From assembly GCA_030762175.1 (NCBI GenBank), contig CM060840.1, positions 39,110,501-39,174,500 of the forward strand: a DNA stretch of 64,000 bases. The letters run 5' to 3'. This document shows, in pieces, positions 1-11,429 of the stretch; the stretch's first letter is position 1, and each line of letters opens with the position of its first letter. Source of the DNA: Metallyticus violacea. Lineage: Eukaryota > Arthropoda > Insecta > Mantodea > Metallyticidae. Both the position numbers and the translations under genes were made by a program. A model generated the notes under the pieces. That model was not told where the DNA came from and did no database searches. It saw only the letters and a list, made by a program, of their open reading frames with translations.

Positions 1-2359
1 AAGCTCACTGATGAACACACTGCTACACTATTTTAATGAAATTTCACTCTTGACTGCACAGCACAACTGCCCTACTGTGTTGAAATCCCTATCATGATTT
101 ACTGGAAGAGAACATGGCGCAGGACATGCTGCGTGGGAAATCTCAGCGATTGGATGAGGTAGATCCGCTGTTCAGTTTATCTAAGTAGAAGGTCTTTTAA
201 ATTGTTCTCACTGTGTAAGTGAACCGCACCGCAAGGAATACCATTGTATTTTATATACAATATTAAAATATGTATTTTTTTAAAATTATTTTTAAATAAC
301 TTACAGGTTAAACATTTTATCATCACTGCTATTTATCACTATCTTTTGGTGATCAAATAACATGCTATAATTTATTTCAAGAATAAAACACATTCTTTAC
401 TCTTTCCCCCTCTCTTTATCATTCCTAAAACTACTTAAAAACGCACAACTAGAAGTAAAATTGGAACCATTACATACGCACGTGCATGCGCTCCTTAAAG
501 TTGCGGTTCGGTAGCAATTGCTGTCTTTTTAATTTTCTTTGGGAACATTCAGATAGACGCTGGCAGCGGTTTTACATATTGACAAACACCTGTTGCACTC
601 CCACATCTAGTTAACTTTGTGTGACAAAGCACCGCATTTAACAGGCAGGGCGTACCACCGTTGCTATGGCATCTTCATGCAAATCACCATCTGTTCTGAT
701 TTCATTACAAAGTGCGGATCATTTCTCCTTTTTTTCTTTCTATCGTTACAAGGAATTTTATTTGATCATCTAGGACGAACATGATTCATTGCTCCGGGGC
801 TTTAGATTTGTCAACAACGATACAGAATCTTAATACGCACACACACACTGACGAAAGCTTTCTTTCTCTTTCTCTCTCTGTTTCTCTTTGAGTCCCCAAT
901 CACAGCGCACATCGTGACTATGATAATGGATCAATTAGCCTAATACAAGCCTTAGAGCAAGTCTTAAAGTATGCAATAATGGCTGTCGATCGGATTGATA
1001 ACCTCTCTAGATCGTGAACGAAAAAATTCTTCCAACCTATAATTTCGTATATCATCGATACATTGCAACCCCCTATCGTTTCTTCTCCGTCTATTGCTAC
1101 CTCTCATAAACATCAATGACTCGCTTAAGGGATACTGAACATAGAGGAAAGACAGGAAACATTAAGATTAGCTCATCGTATTAATATACTGCTAACAAAC
1201 TTAAGCATTTAAGATTATGCAAATTTTATGGGGGGAAAGATATATAGCACGAAGTGGAAATTTGGGCCAGAAAACGAAAGTAGTTAAGTATTTGAAGAGA
1301 AACATAAATAGCAACTTCAGATTCTATATCCTGGTCAATTACTGTTAAAGTCAAACGTATTATGCAAAATATGAAAACGCATATCTGTTTGCGTTTATTC
1401 AATACAAATAAGCATATATCCAGTAGCAAATATATATATATATGCATTCATCTGTAATGTTATTTTTTCGTGCATAATTTACATACAAACCAGTTTTTAC
1501 CAGTTCCTAACAACCCCATTTTTTTCATCTGACAGCAAAACGAAAACTACTTTCACTGTATGAATGTTTAAACCTAAATATATTAACACTTGTTTAGGAA
1601 GTACAACAAATAAATCTTTTTCTTGTATTATAAATCATATAATTTAAATCTGAAAATGGTAAAATAAATATGTAAAGCATTATTCGAATACTTTTTTATT
1701 TTTGAAGTGTGAAATAATTATTTTTGTCTATATTACTCATAAAATAGACATGTAAATAATATTTACACGTAATTACACATCACAATTACTGTCTGGGATA
1801 TTCCTTTTTGTCATTTAACAATTTCTGTTTTCACTCAAATCAGTTGTGTGTTAATTTGTTAACGTTTATTTGTTCTAATATTTTTGTGTATTACTTTAAA
1901 TTATTTTGTTTTATTTTCTTTGTCTCTCTCTATTCTAATTTAATATTTCAATTTCCTCATTTTTGTCTGTTTTATTTTCTCTTACTTATTCGATTTCATA
2001 TTATAATTTTGTGTATTTTAGTTTATGTCTCATTTATCTATCCATCTTTACATTACGTATTTTAATTTTGCTGCCTACGTTGATTATCTTAAGCTCCCAC
2101 CATATATTCTTGTCCGTTTTTTTTTCTCTTCCATATAAATAGGGTTTTTATAATAATTATTATTTTTCAGATCACTGTACCACTTTAATTTGCAAATGAT
2201 TTCCCATGGTGATTTTGTGTGTTATCACCTCTCCTTGACAATTTAATCGCTTCTCTAAATATCTTTCCTTTTTGTATAAGAATCTGAGTTACATGGTTAG
2301 TATTTGGCATTTTGTGGCTGTGCAAATATTTATTTATGTTTGACTGGATTGGTTTGTTA
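1..2359. other. AT-rich non-coding stretch, no gene seen
   Basis: Only short chance frames are present, on both strands. A CA-repeat followed by a CT-rich run lies at about 838-890. From about 1600 to 2160 the plus strand is T-rich, which produces hydrophobic-looking but meaningless frames. I see no splice-flanked exon, RNA gene or recognisable transposon. Confidence 0.6.
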
Positions 2360-2830
2360 AGGGTGGAGGAGCATACCTCTCTACTTCAGCCTTGCTCTAT
2401 GCCACCTGGCAGTTTGTGCCATTCGGGGGAAGGGATATGGTGAGGGAAAACAGGAGACCAGGATCCAAGGGTGGTGAGATGGAGTCACTAACATGTTTTC
2501 AGATGCTGGTTGAGAATCCCACAAGGGTTCGAGCCTCTCAGAAGGTTCGCTTCCTTACAAGGCATGGTGCAGAAACCGCTCCCAAGCGCTTACTACTATC
2601 ACACCTCGTCAGCCCATCGCTGCTTGGCACTTTCGTCCTGTAACAGAACAAACGAAATGAAGTGATATAATGGGAGATCCGAAAGTTAAGATGCATCGCA
2701 GCATTCGCCTAAGCGACCAGGAAAAGTCATGAAAAGCCCAAGGTCAGGATAGCCGACTCCAAGGGATTTGAACTTTGGATCTCCCAGTGTGAGTTCCAAG
2801 CTTTACCGGATGAGCCACTCCACTATTTAT
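2360..2830. mobile_element. Composite repeat C, copy 1 (probably SINE-like)
   Basis: This block is GC-richer than its surroundings and is clearly related to 62570-63345. The shared order is: a 'gtgagggaaaa' motif, a 'gggttcgagc'-type motif, a 'ctggcactttcg' type motif, a run of 'gaa(t)gaaatgatat', and then a minus-strand tRNA-like end. Read on the minus strand, about 2750-2820 has an A-box-like 'GGCTCATCCGG' and a B-box-like 'AAGTTCAAATCC', so a tRNA-related origin is plausible. The 83-codon frame at 2392-2643 lies wholly inside the repeat and is not treated as a gene. The repeat class is inference; the two-copy relationship is seen directly. Confidence 0.6.
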
Positions 2831-2835
2831 ATAGC

Positions 2836-4140
2836 CAAAAATGTCCTATTTTTTTTTTATTTAGGAGTCTTCTTGATTATCTTTTTCTACATTACAGCTT
2901 ATCTTGTTGTTATTGAGTATTCTATCTCTGTCTATTTCGTAGATATTTTCCCCAGTGCTTTTCTTACTTATTTTTTAATTTTCAGGTTTATGTACTTGTA
3001 GTAACATCTGCTTCCCACTCCGTCGCATCTTTTGTTCATAAAATATTTTTATTTGTTTTATCATATCCAGAGTTTTCAAAGGAGTTTCCCCGCCACTTGT
3101 TTTACATGAACTACGTATAGCTTGCTGGTCGCTTACATGGTGCAAAAGAGCAGTTTTTACGCATGAGTACTGATTTACTTTTATCTATCTGTATGACGCA
3201 TTGCACTTATAAACCAAACTTTTTACTGTATTTTAATTTCATTTTGCTCAACATTTAGTTTAAAAATCCACATTCACTAAAAAGGTTTGAAATATATTTT
3301 AATGACTATAACGTCAGGCAACGTTTGCCTTGTTCATTACTTTTTTTTATTTCATATGCTAGCCAGTTATAATTTTTTTTTCATAATTTGTGTTCTAGAC
3401 GTTTCCAGTGTTTGCGTTTTACGCATTTTCATTTATATACATTAATTTGTTGGTAAATTGTGAATATATTATCTAATTGCGCAATCTCGTAATCGTATAC
3501 TGCTATATCTAGTTAACCTTTGCTAACATACAGCACGTAATGAGACTATTGCAACAAACTTTGGAGTCGAGCTCATCACACCAAAATATGAAAAAAGTAA
3601 TACAAACAAATGCCCGAAAATGCTTGGTTTATGAGCTATTGAGTGAACGACATTTACAATGAGGTATTAATTATTCTTCCTGGTCAGATACACATGCGAT
3701 TCCTCAATCCGCAGTTTATGCTGCTAGGCATCCTCTCTCAGCATCTCGATAAAATTGCATGAAAGGGTTAATGATCTGTGTGCCTTCAGTTGGGATCGTA
3801 ATCTGTAACACCCTGCAGTTTCGCGTTTATTATCATTCATGCGACCATGCCTGTTCACAAAATAAATATTCTGCTGTTAAGCGTTCAAATGCAACTTAAC
3901 TGCGTTACAACTGTTTCTGAATCAAACAGATTAACCACGAATGGCAACGCATCACCATCTAACGTATATCAGCATGGTGACTTGTATCGATAACATCACT
4001 GGATTGTCTGAAAAAGTTAGTTACTATGTACGTGTAAGTAACAAGTTGTAACACGTTGAAAGTAATCTTTCAATAATATCTCATAAACAAGTAATTTCCC
4101 GAGATTCGTTTATGAAAAATAAATTGTATTGTTTTATGTG
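2836..4140. other. AT-rich non-coding stretch
   Basis: Nothing gene-like is visible. Frames are short and strongly T-rich. I see no repeat shared with the rest of the window. Confidence 0.5.
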
Positions 4141-4142
4141 AG

Positions 4143-4180
4143 GAACTCTTAAAGTTTGTCCCAATATTTTTGTTACACCG
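4143..4180 (-). mobile_element. Possible lone transposon end (Tc1/mariner-like TIR)
   Basis: On the minus strand this reads inward as 'CGGTGTAACAAAAATATTGG' followed by 'GACAAACTTT'. It resembles the general form of terminal repeats in IS630-Tc1-mariner elements, which often begin GGTGT and continue into a 'gggaca' motif. No matching opposite end was found within several kilobases on either side, so this may be a solo end or coincidence. Confidence 0.2.
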
Positions 4181-4189
4181 GATATATAA

Positions 4190-6795
4190 ATATAATTTTA
4201 TATATTTATGTTATTTTTATTGTATTTGGATGTTACATTCATCTAAACTTTCGTGTAAGCAAGCACTTTAAACAATCACATAAGAAAGATATTCCAGCAT
4301 TGATCTTTAGCGCATCATGCTGATACACTCACCACCGAGTTACTGTGAATGCTTGAGTGCTTTTGGCTCATAATTCTACAAGCTCACCATAGTGATAGAT
4401 AAGAGTTCACCGTGTTTTTAAATTTTTAGTGGTGGTTTGGCAAGGGAACGTAATGTTTTACTTAATTAGTCATTTCTCTTTCAATATCGTGCACATAACT
4501 AATAAAATTTTCCTTTGGTGTCAATGTATCATAAATATGCTCATTCTATGATGATAATACTTGAAATTTACTTTTTTATGTTATATTTAAACATAATTTT
4601 CAATAGAATATGAGAACATTTCTTTCAGTCTTAAACACTGCTCCTTTAGAATCACCTTGTTGCGAATTTCTATTTCCAAAAGTTAATATTCTTATCTATT
4701 TAAGAGGAATCAAAATGGCGATTTTCTTGATTTTTGTTGCATTTTCAAAATTGTATATAATTTATATTTTTTATTTTTTCCACTAATTTTAATATAAGTT
4801 TTAATATATATATATAACTATAACTTTTTTCTAAAAAATATGTGTCACAATTTTTAGATGTCCTGTATCATCCTCTAGTTAAACATCATTTTTGTAAATA
4901 TTTTCTCTAGAGTGGGAATATTTTTAAAACTGTTCAATAAATAAATAAATAAAAACAATACATCACGTTCAAGAGGAAGAGATATAGGATTTTTAGCCTG
5001 GAGGGTTTGAGGTGTTAATTCTATCACTAATATGAGTTTTCTTTTAATATTTATGTTTGATTGCAATTTCTGAAGAAAAAAATGTCTTCTTTTTCATACA
5101 TTTGCTCCACTTTATCAGAGGTTTTTAAAGAGAAAATTTCCAACTATTTTTTTAGAGTAACAATGAATTTCGGGAAAAATTTTTTTTGAAAATATTTAGA
5201 TCAATCTTTTTTTAATTAGAATCCAAACTATTAAAGTAAAAAGTGCATCATATTTAAAGGAGTTGCGGCTTTATATCACCGTTCAGAGTAAGTTCTTTTT
5301 TCATCAGTCACGTTAAAAAGTGTCCATCGTGCATAAATCAGTTAACTATTTTAAATAGTTTTTTAAATAATGGGTAATGAATTTGCTAGATTTAGCATTG
5401 ACGGAGATGGGGGACTTGCATTTTCCGTAACCGGTATTTTTATTTTTCCCAGTCGCACAAGTAGTCATTAAAATGGAGAGAATACAGCAAAACAAGTAGC
5501 TCTTTATAAACAAAAACGTACTTTCATTTGTCAGAAAAATGATCACACCATATAAAGAATAATAGATGGCAATTTGCAGAAATATTTATAGAATAAAAGC
5601 TAGGAGCAAAGAACAGATAGATACAGAAAGAGTGAAATAAGTCACTAAATGTTTCATGAAAAAGCATAGCTGGACAATTTAAATTTTTGCAACACATTCA
5701 TTTTATTTGTAATTCAGTAATGTGCATACTACTTCTCTGCCTACGGGTGTTGCCACAATTTGACGGAAAATTTATAAATAGATATTACAGACTTAAGAGA
5801 GATATTTTATGATCTATACGTTTCTTTTCTTTAGGACAAAAAGCCGGTCAATTTTCCTTTCCAGTATTGAAACAAGGTTTTCTCTTAGGTTAGATGTAAA
5901 CTTCCAGAGATTGTTTTACATGTTACTTTGGATAGTTTTTTTATTTGTGTAAAATAAAAGATACGTTAAATGATTCTCACCCGACTTGGCGGAGTAAAAA
6001 TACGGTTTAATATTGTAATAAGGATACATGAAGAGATTTGCATGGTTCAGAACTGGAGTTGAAAGGATTAGGTAGGAGGTTCAATATATAAGTATGTCCA
6101 TTGTGTGAAGAAAAATGCATAATGTCTGGCACAGTTTATTATTATAAGAATGTAAAGAAACGAACTTATTGAGAGAAAAATGGCTTTATGAGAAATAAAG
6201 CAATTTGCAAGTGTGAAGTAATGCATGAGAGGAACCAAAAAAAGGAGTAAAAGAAACAAATAAGCAGTAAATCATTAGAGATGGCTTAATTTTGTGAATA
6301 CTCAAAATCCTAATAACCAAAGTATAGTAGATTTTGGATGAATAAGACAGTCAGTATCGTAACGTAAATTATAAATAAAAATAAATTATAGCAAACGTAA
6401 ATAATAAAAGTCGTGATAAAAACTATAACTTGCTATCAGTAAAGGTTTACAAGATACTTTGCTTCAATGGCTGTGACTTCGCAGTGCCACTCCCTGTTGT
6501 TCAGGGTGGTATTTCGCTGTGTATTACAAATTTACCGTCCGTCTATAATTGATGTCCAAATCGTGAAAATGTTCCTTTCTCTCGTCTTTGCTTTGTTTTG
6601 CCATTCTCTGTGAAGCAATATGTTCTGGCTTATCCTTCCCATGAATTTCCTCAAATGGTGTACCTATGAACCTAACTCTCAGTATTTCTTGTTACATATA
6701 TGTTTTAAAGTTCGTGGAACAGCTATTAATCTGTAACTCATTATCACTTTAGTATTAAAAGAAGCGCATCTTGTATGAAATTGCTATGCTTGTAA
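4190..6795. other. AT-rich non-coding stretch
   Basis: No coding signature was found. A short ATAA/AAAT run lies at about 4936-4952, and several A/T homopolymer runs occur. The longest frames here (about 60 codons) match nothing I recognise and have the composition of the surrounding AT-rich DNA. Confidence 0.5.
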
Positions 6796-6800
6796 GTATA

Positions 6801-7658
6801 TGAGAGCTATTCGATAGCTTCTTGCAAAAATAAAGAATACCTGGCACTTATTCCAGGGAATTTTAAATTTGTTTATCCCAATCATAAAATGCGATATTCA
6901 GTCCTGTTTGTTTTGGCGACAACTTTTCATTTAATGCGAATTTATGTTGGGAAACTGGAAATAGTTCTACGGAACCAAATTCGCAAAGTATGAGGAATGA
7001 AAAGGTATGAAATCTCATACCTTAAGAACAATAATTTTGAGGTCGCAATCGCAGACTTATGCACTGATATGTTACGTGATGGAAAAAGGTCATTTTTATT
7101 CGTATTGTTCTCGATCGCAGTTTTTAATTGCTCCATTGGCATAGCGTAATATTTATCGGTTATCGTTTTGCCATTTTTCAAACAGTCAATTAATATTACG
7201 CCGTGACATTACCAAAATACAATCGCCACCACCTCCCCACGAGGAAAATTGTTTTTGCTTCTTTAGCGCGCTTTCTCCGGTTGCACCCACTGTTTTGACT
7301 GCTCATTCGGTTACGGCCTATAGTGATGCACCCAGTTTCGTCCACTATCACATACAGTTCTCAAAATTCACTAGTGTTCCGTTTAAACAGCTCCAAAGTT
7401 TGCTCGGAAGTGACAGCTCGTTCACTTTTTTGGTCAGTAAAGATTGCCCCATCTGTAGCAATGTCCGCAGCTTCAGCAACCTCCCACATTTGGAGTCTTT
7501 AATCTCTCATCATTATATCGTGGAATTTTTCAATCATTTTGAAAGTCTTTACCTCGACAGTACACATCGCTTGTGCTAGTTCACCATATCTAAACTTATA
7601 GAGCCATTTATGCAACGTTCTAAGCAAAGTTGCAGCTTTGGACTAATGCAAATAGTCC
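6801..7658 (-). mobile_element. Degraded mariner transposon, minus strand
   Basis: The block contains a decayed mariner transposase on the minus strand (described separately). A candidate terminal repeat starts at 6801, right after a TA dinucleotide, and reads 'GAGAGCTATTCGATAGCTTC' inward from 6802. A weakly matching opposite end, 'GGACTATTTGCATTAG' on the minus strand, ends at 7658 and is also flanked by TA. If both ends are right, the element is about 0.86 kb. That is shorter than the usual 1.3 kb for mariner, and the loss falls in the N-terminal third of the gene. The right boundary is uncertain. Confidence 0.6.
6860..7580 (-). pseudogene. mariner transposase relic (DD34D type)
   Basis: Read from 7580 down to 6860, successive frames give mariner-like pieces. 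These are 'TFKMIEKFHDIMMRD' (linker/second helix-turn-helix region), 'SEQTLELFKRNTSEF', 'VDETGCIT' (the first catalytic D region, normally VDETWIHHY), 'MKNGKTITDKYYAMPMEQLK' and 'VHKSAIATSKLLFLRYE'. Mariner transposases cut and paste DNA at TA sites with three catalytic aspartates. Here the second aspartate, normally in HHDN, is replaced by R in the segment PSRNISVHK. Frameshifts and stops interrupt every domain, so the gene is dead. Family assignment rests on these ordered matches to remembered mariner motifs. Confidence 0.8.
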
Positions 7659-7664
7659 TAATAT

Positions 7665-8130
7665 GACAACGCACATATCTATAATGATCAGAAATGCTAA
7701 AACGCCATAAAATAAACAAAGCGTTTTCTGCCTTTTAAAGACGATTAAAAATAAATATTAAATAATGTAATAATCAACTATTTAAGACCTGCAGGCAGCT
7801 AAAGCGGCCACTGTAATGTCATTTACAACATTTTAGATTTTCATAAAAATTGTTGCTCATAATATTTGCAGCAAAATATGTCAATTAAATAAAAAAGGGA
7901 AATAAAATTATATTTCTCAATATAATCTCTGTTCAGCTCCATATACTTTGCACATTTGTATTCAAAAGCCATTGTACACTCATTCATTGTGAGATGGCTA
8001 CAATCACTGTTATCTCTCTCGCTCTTCGATAACGTTACCGTGAAGTTATATCAAATTCTTCAAGATGATTTTAAATTTGACGTGCAGATGAAGCTTCAAC
8101 AGTGTTTAAACGCATTTATTTTTAACTAAA
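7665..8130. other. Non-coding gap between two transposon relics
   Basis: AT-rich DNA with no recognisable frame. It may contain the eroded 5' part of the neighbouring mariner, but I could not align it. Confidence 0.4.
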
Positions 8131-8132
8131 TA

Positions 8133-8813
8133 CAGGGCGTGTAAAAAATATTATCTTATTTCAAAAGGCTATATCTCTTACGTGCATGAATATAGAATAT
8201 TAAAATAACTTTTAAAATATATATCGAAATAAAAGGTTTCATCAACACAGATGTTCAATATGCCCTCCTCCGGACGCACAAGATATATCTACATGATTCT
8301 TACGTTGTGGTGGATCAACACTAAACGTGAAAGAAAATTGTTATTTTCTACCTCCAGGCCCAGAATGAACTCACGTTACTCTATACATCATTGTTTATCC
8401 CTTTCGCAAGTAACAGCTGAATCCTGTATGGTTTCAATTCGGTCTCCGCAAATCTCGCCATAGTCATATCGGGAACGACTAATTCTCAACTAGCATAACG
8501 AATGGATTTCTGTAGGCTACAAAACTCTGCCGGTTGCGCTGAACATCTTCATCTGGTGCATGTGAGCCTTCTGTCAATTTCTCTTTATATAAATAACAAC
8601 TCTCTTGAAACCGTTGGTGCCAACGTCAAATACTTTCAGCGGTAGGAGGCATATTGAATAATGAACGATCTGCACCAGGTAGACACTTTCCTGTAAGCAT
8701 GTTAAAAGCCTGTATGAGAAACTTTTTATTCCGACATATATTTTAAAATGTGCTGGGAGGCGTATAGAAGATAAAATGTTTTGAAAGGGGACGATTCTTT
8801 GTTTATACACCCG
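8133..8813. mobile_element. Non-autonomous TIR element of Tc1/mariner type, 681 bp
   Basis: The left end starts 'CAGGGCGTGTAAAA' after TA (8131-8132). The right end, read on the minus strand, starts 'CGGGTGTATAAAC' and is followed on the plus strand by TA (8814-8815). The inverted similarity continues inward. 'AAAATATATATCGAAATAAA' at 8214 matches minus-strand 'AAAATATATGTCGGAATAAA' near 8752, and 'TTCAATATGCC' occurs in both arms, so the terminal repeats are about 150 bp with an extra segment in the right arm. No transposase motif is visible between the arms. TA duplication and long TIRs fit the IS630-Tc1-mariner superfamily. The frames at 8251-8463 and 8574-8810 are just the two arms read in opposite directions. 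Confidence 0.65.
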
Positions 8814-8836
8814 TAGTGTTCAACGTTAGTTTCACA

Positions 8837-9018
8837 GGTCCTCATTAATGGCAAATGCCGGGGAGGTACGCTTTACTTAGGCCTGGAACGCTTCCTTCCT
8901 TAAAAATAATCCTTTCCCAACTATCATGAATTTACGTCCCTAATTATTTTATTTCATGTATCATCAGTGTCCACCGCGTGTGGTGCCTCAGTAGTAAAAA
9001 CGGGCGTTTTTTAAAAAA
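8837..9018 (+). mobile_element. SINE family A, 5'-truncated copy with a replaced patch
   Basis: Starts at 'gtcctcattaatggcaaatg' and runs to the family's 3' end 'aaaaacgggcgtt'. The tRNA-like head is missing. Inside the copy, the stretch between 'cctttccca' and 'tttcatgtatcatcag' does not match the other copies. It is instead identical over 30 bp (8921-8950) to 9893-9922, 970 bp downstream. The copy begins only about 23 bp after the end of the TIR element at 8813. Confidence 0.75.
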
Positions 9019-9019
9019 A

Positions 9020-10585
9020 AGCATTCCCCATGAACTTTAGCTCGGTTTTCATCTGTGCCACTGCCTACCATTTTTTTGAGTACAATGTTTAATCATTGAG
9101 TGGAGCTCCTATTTTCCCATTTTTATGATAAATACAATACAGTGGTGAGTAAAGATAACTGCCAAACGATAACCTTGATTTTATTCTGGTTGGAACTTTG
9201 TAATAGATCGCTATAACAACGATGCTACTTAATGAATGTTTGCTCAATTTTTGAGATATTTATCGAGCTTTTCAAACAAAATTCAAATTTTATTTCACGC
9301 AGCTTAAAATGTAATTCTTTCTCTACATATTTATTTGAAAATATTAGCCTCGCTTGTGCGTTGTTTATTCCAAGTATCAGATCAAAATATGCTCCAGATC
9401 GAAAATTTAAAGAGTGCAAGTCAATGTGATAAGACGATGAATGAAGTGGCACATTTGTAAATGCTTCTATCGATAAAAAAGTTATTTTTTATTTAATTAG
9501 TGAAAAAATAATTAGATATTTCACATATTATAGAAATACATTTTCTATTTTCATAAAATTTTTGTGTAAATGAAAAATTTATTGTATACATATACTTTTA
9601 TGCTATTTCAACATATCCCCTATCCATTTCAAAATACTATATCATAAACTAATGAAAAGAGTTTTTATTTTTATTTCATAACCAACACTACAGAATATCG
9701 TATATAGAGGAGCAAATGAATATTCTCAGTGCTTGATTGCGTAGTTTGACAAATGCAGAGGTGCAGCAGGAATTTACTCGGAAATTTTGAAATGGCAACA
9801 CGAACACCTTTATTTTTTTTTAAAAAAATACCTTAACCCATACCTTAACCTTAACCCATCATTGTAAAATAAATAAAATAGGCAGAAAATGGCTATCATG
9901 AATTTACGTCCCTAATTATTTTGCTTGCGGGTATATCAGGTCACTAGTTGTAGAAAACCAAGGTAAGAGATTTCCAGCATTTGAAGAAGGAGGCATGTCT
10001 GCGGTTTCAGGGGACATGCTTACAAACACCTTTCGGTCTGCGTTCGAAAGTTGGACACAAGGCTTTGAAATGGAATTAAGATTAAAAAGTACATGCTACG
10101 CACTATATTTGCATGCCATATAAATTATATTTAAGAATAAGAACTATTATGTCATGAAAATGAATTGAAACTTTATGTCAACCCTGTATTTAAAATATAA
10201 ATATTTTTACAGATATAACCGATAATGAAGTCATTATGCGCTCTGTTGATCAATTATATCTCTTTTTATGTTACATATTTAGACTTTATGCAATAATACA
10301 ACTAAAACTTTTAATCTGTCGAGTTGTACATTAGTCCATTATACAAAAATGATTTTTGATTAATTATTAAATTTGGTCGTTATTTATGCATAATGAAATC
10401 TCCCAGCTTTAATTTGTTTTGCTTTATTTATTTTTCCATTTTTAAAAGCATCCATTCTGCTATGGTTCATTCGTACTCTTTTAACATTTATACGTGAAAC
10501 CATAATTTGGTGATTGTAATCGCAATGTTAACAGTTGCCTGAAATGCTTAGGTTTGTTTCCAGTGAGTACTGTTTATCATCCCTT
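9020..10585. other. AT-rich stretch with one short exact duplication
   Basis: No gene was found. Positions 9893-9922 duplicate 8921-8950 exactly. A short irregular run of 'ccttaaccc' units lies at about 9828-9858. The overlapping sense/antisense frames at 9225-9452 are mirror images of each other in AT-rich DNA and match nothing known to me. Confidence 0.5.
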
Positions 10586-10589
10586 TGTA

Positions 10590-10823
10590 CCGTTCTAAGC
10601 CGGGGGACACTAATGATACATAAGATGAAATAATAAACGGGGAGGTAATTTTTGTTTGGGGGAAGGAAGAAAATGTTCCAGGCGTAGGTTTATTGTAGCT
10701 TCAGGGCATGATTGAGGAAATCCTGGGAAAAAAAATCTCAGTCAAGGAAAACGGTCATAGCGGGAATCGAACTTCGTACCTCCTGCTCAAGAGTCTGTGA
10801 TTTAACGATTTCGGCTATCCATA
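10590..10823 (-). mobile_element. SINE family A, diverged minus-strand copy
   Basis: On the minus strand, reading from 10823, the order matches family A: a head with 'gccgaaatcgttaaatc', 'gactcttgagcaggaggt', the B-box 'GTTCGATTCCCGC', then 'gactgag', a T-run, 'cccagg' and 'tttcctcaatc', then 'gcctggaac', 'ttcttcctt' and 'atgtatcattagtgt'. The middle is expanded and rearranged relative to the complete copies at 13072 and 21839, so this is an older insertion. No TSD is visible. Confidence 0.65.
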
Positions 10824-10829
10824 TTTGTT

Positions 10830-11425
10830 ATTAAGTATTAAGGAAGAGTAAATTCCTAAATCTATTTTTATATACACATGATACCTAAATCATCAAAATA
10901 AAATTCCGTAAACCTATATGTAGAAATAAAACATAATATTTTATAACCTAAAATACCGTATCATAGTCATGACCGGGCATCGGCATTTGTAAGCATTAAA
11001 ACCAGAACGAAGCACAATGAAGTTATATTGATATTGGACCATAGACAACCGTTGAGAGTGGTACAATAGGTTGTGAGCTACACTCAGTTCTTATTTACCT
11101 GCTGGCGGTGGCTCATAGATTGTTCATATTGCTCTAGTAGTTTGAGTATACCTAATCTGATGTTAAATGCTTAAGAATCCCGATTACTAAACATGACTAT
11201 ATCCAGACTTCGTACTGAGTCTAAGTAAAAGAGAAAGGATGTATAGTGTATACAGTGAGAAACATCATGAACTCATGTTTAAAATATATTAAAACATTTT
11301 GTTTTTGTTTCGGTGCCCCTAAGAGTTAAAGCAAATAATATACATTTGGATTCGCAGTAAGTAACGCAACATTAAATCGATTCTTCACGCTTCATTTCTT
11401 ATGTTTTGCCTGTATCTTTGCTGTA
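10830..11425. other. Non-coding stretch
   Basis: No coding or repeat signal could be supported. Confidence 0.4.
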
Positions 11426-11429
11426 AAGT

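Noticed and set aside
2392..2643. 83-codon frame
   Set aside because: Lies wholly within repeat C, which has a related, non-open copy at 62570.
8251..8810. Facing frames of 70 and 78 codons that look like a gene pair
   Set aside because: They are the two inverted arms of one TIR element.
9826..9858. Run of CCTTAACC/TTAACCC units resembling telomere repeat
   Set aside because: Too short and irregular, and neither the arthropod TTAGG nor the vertebrate TTAGGG unit.
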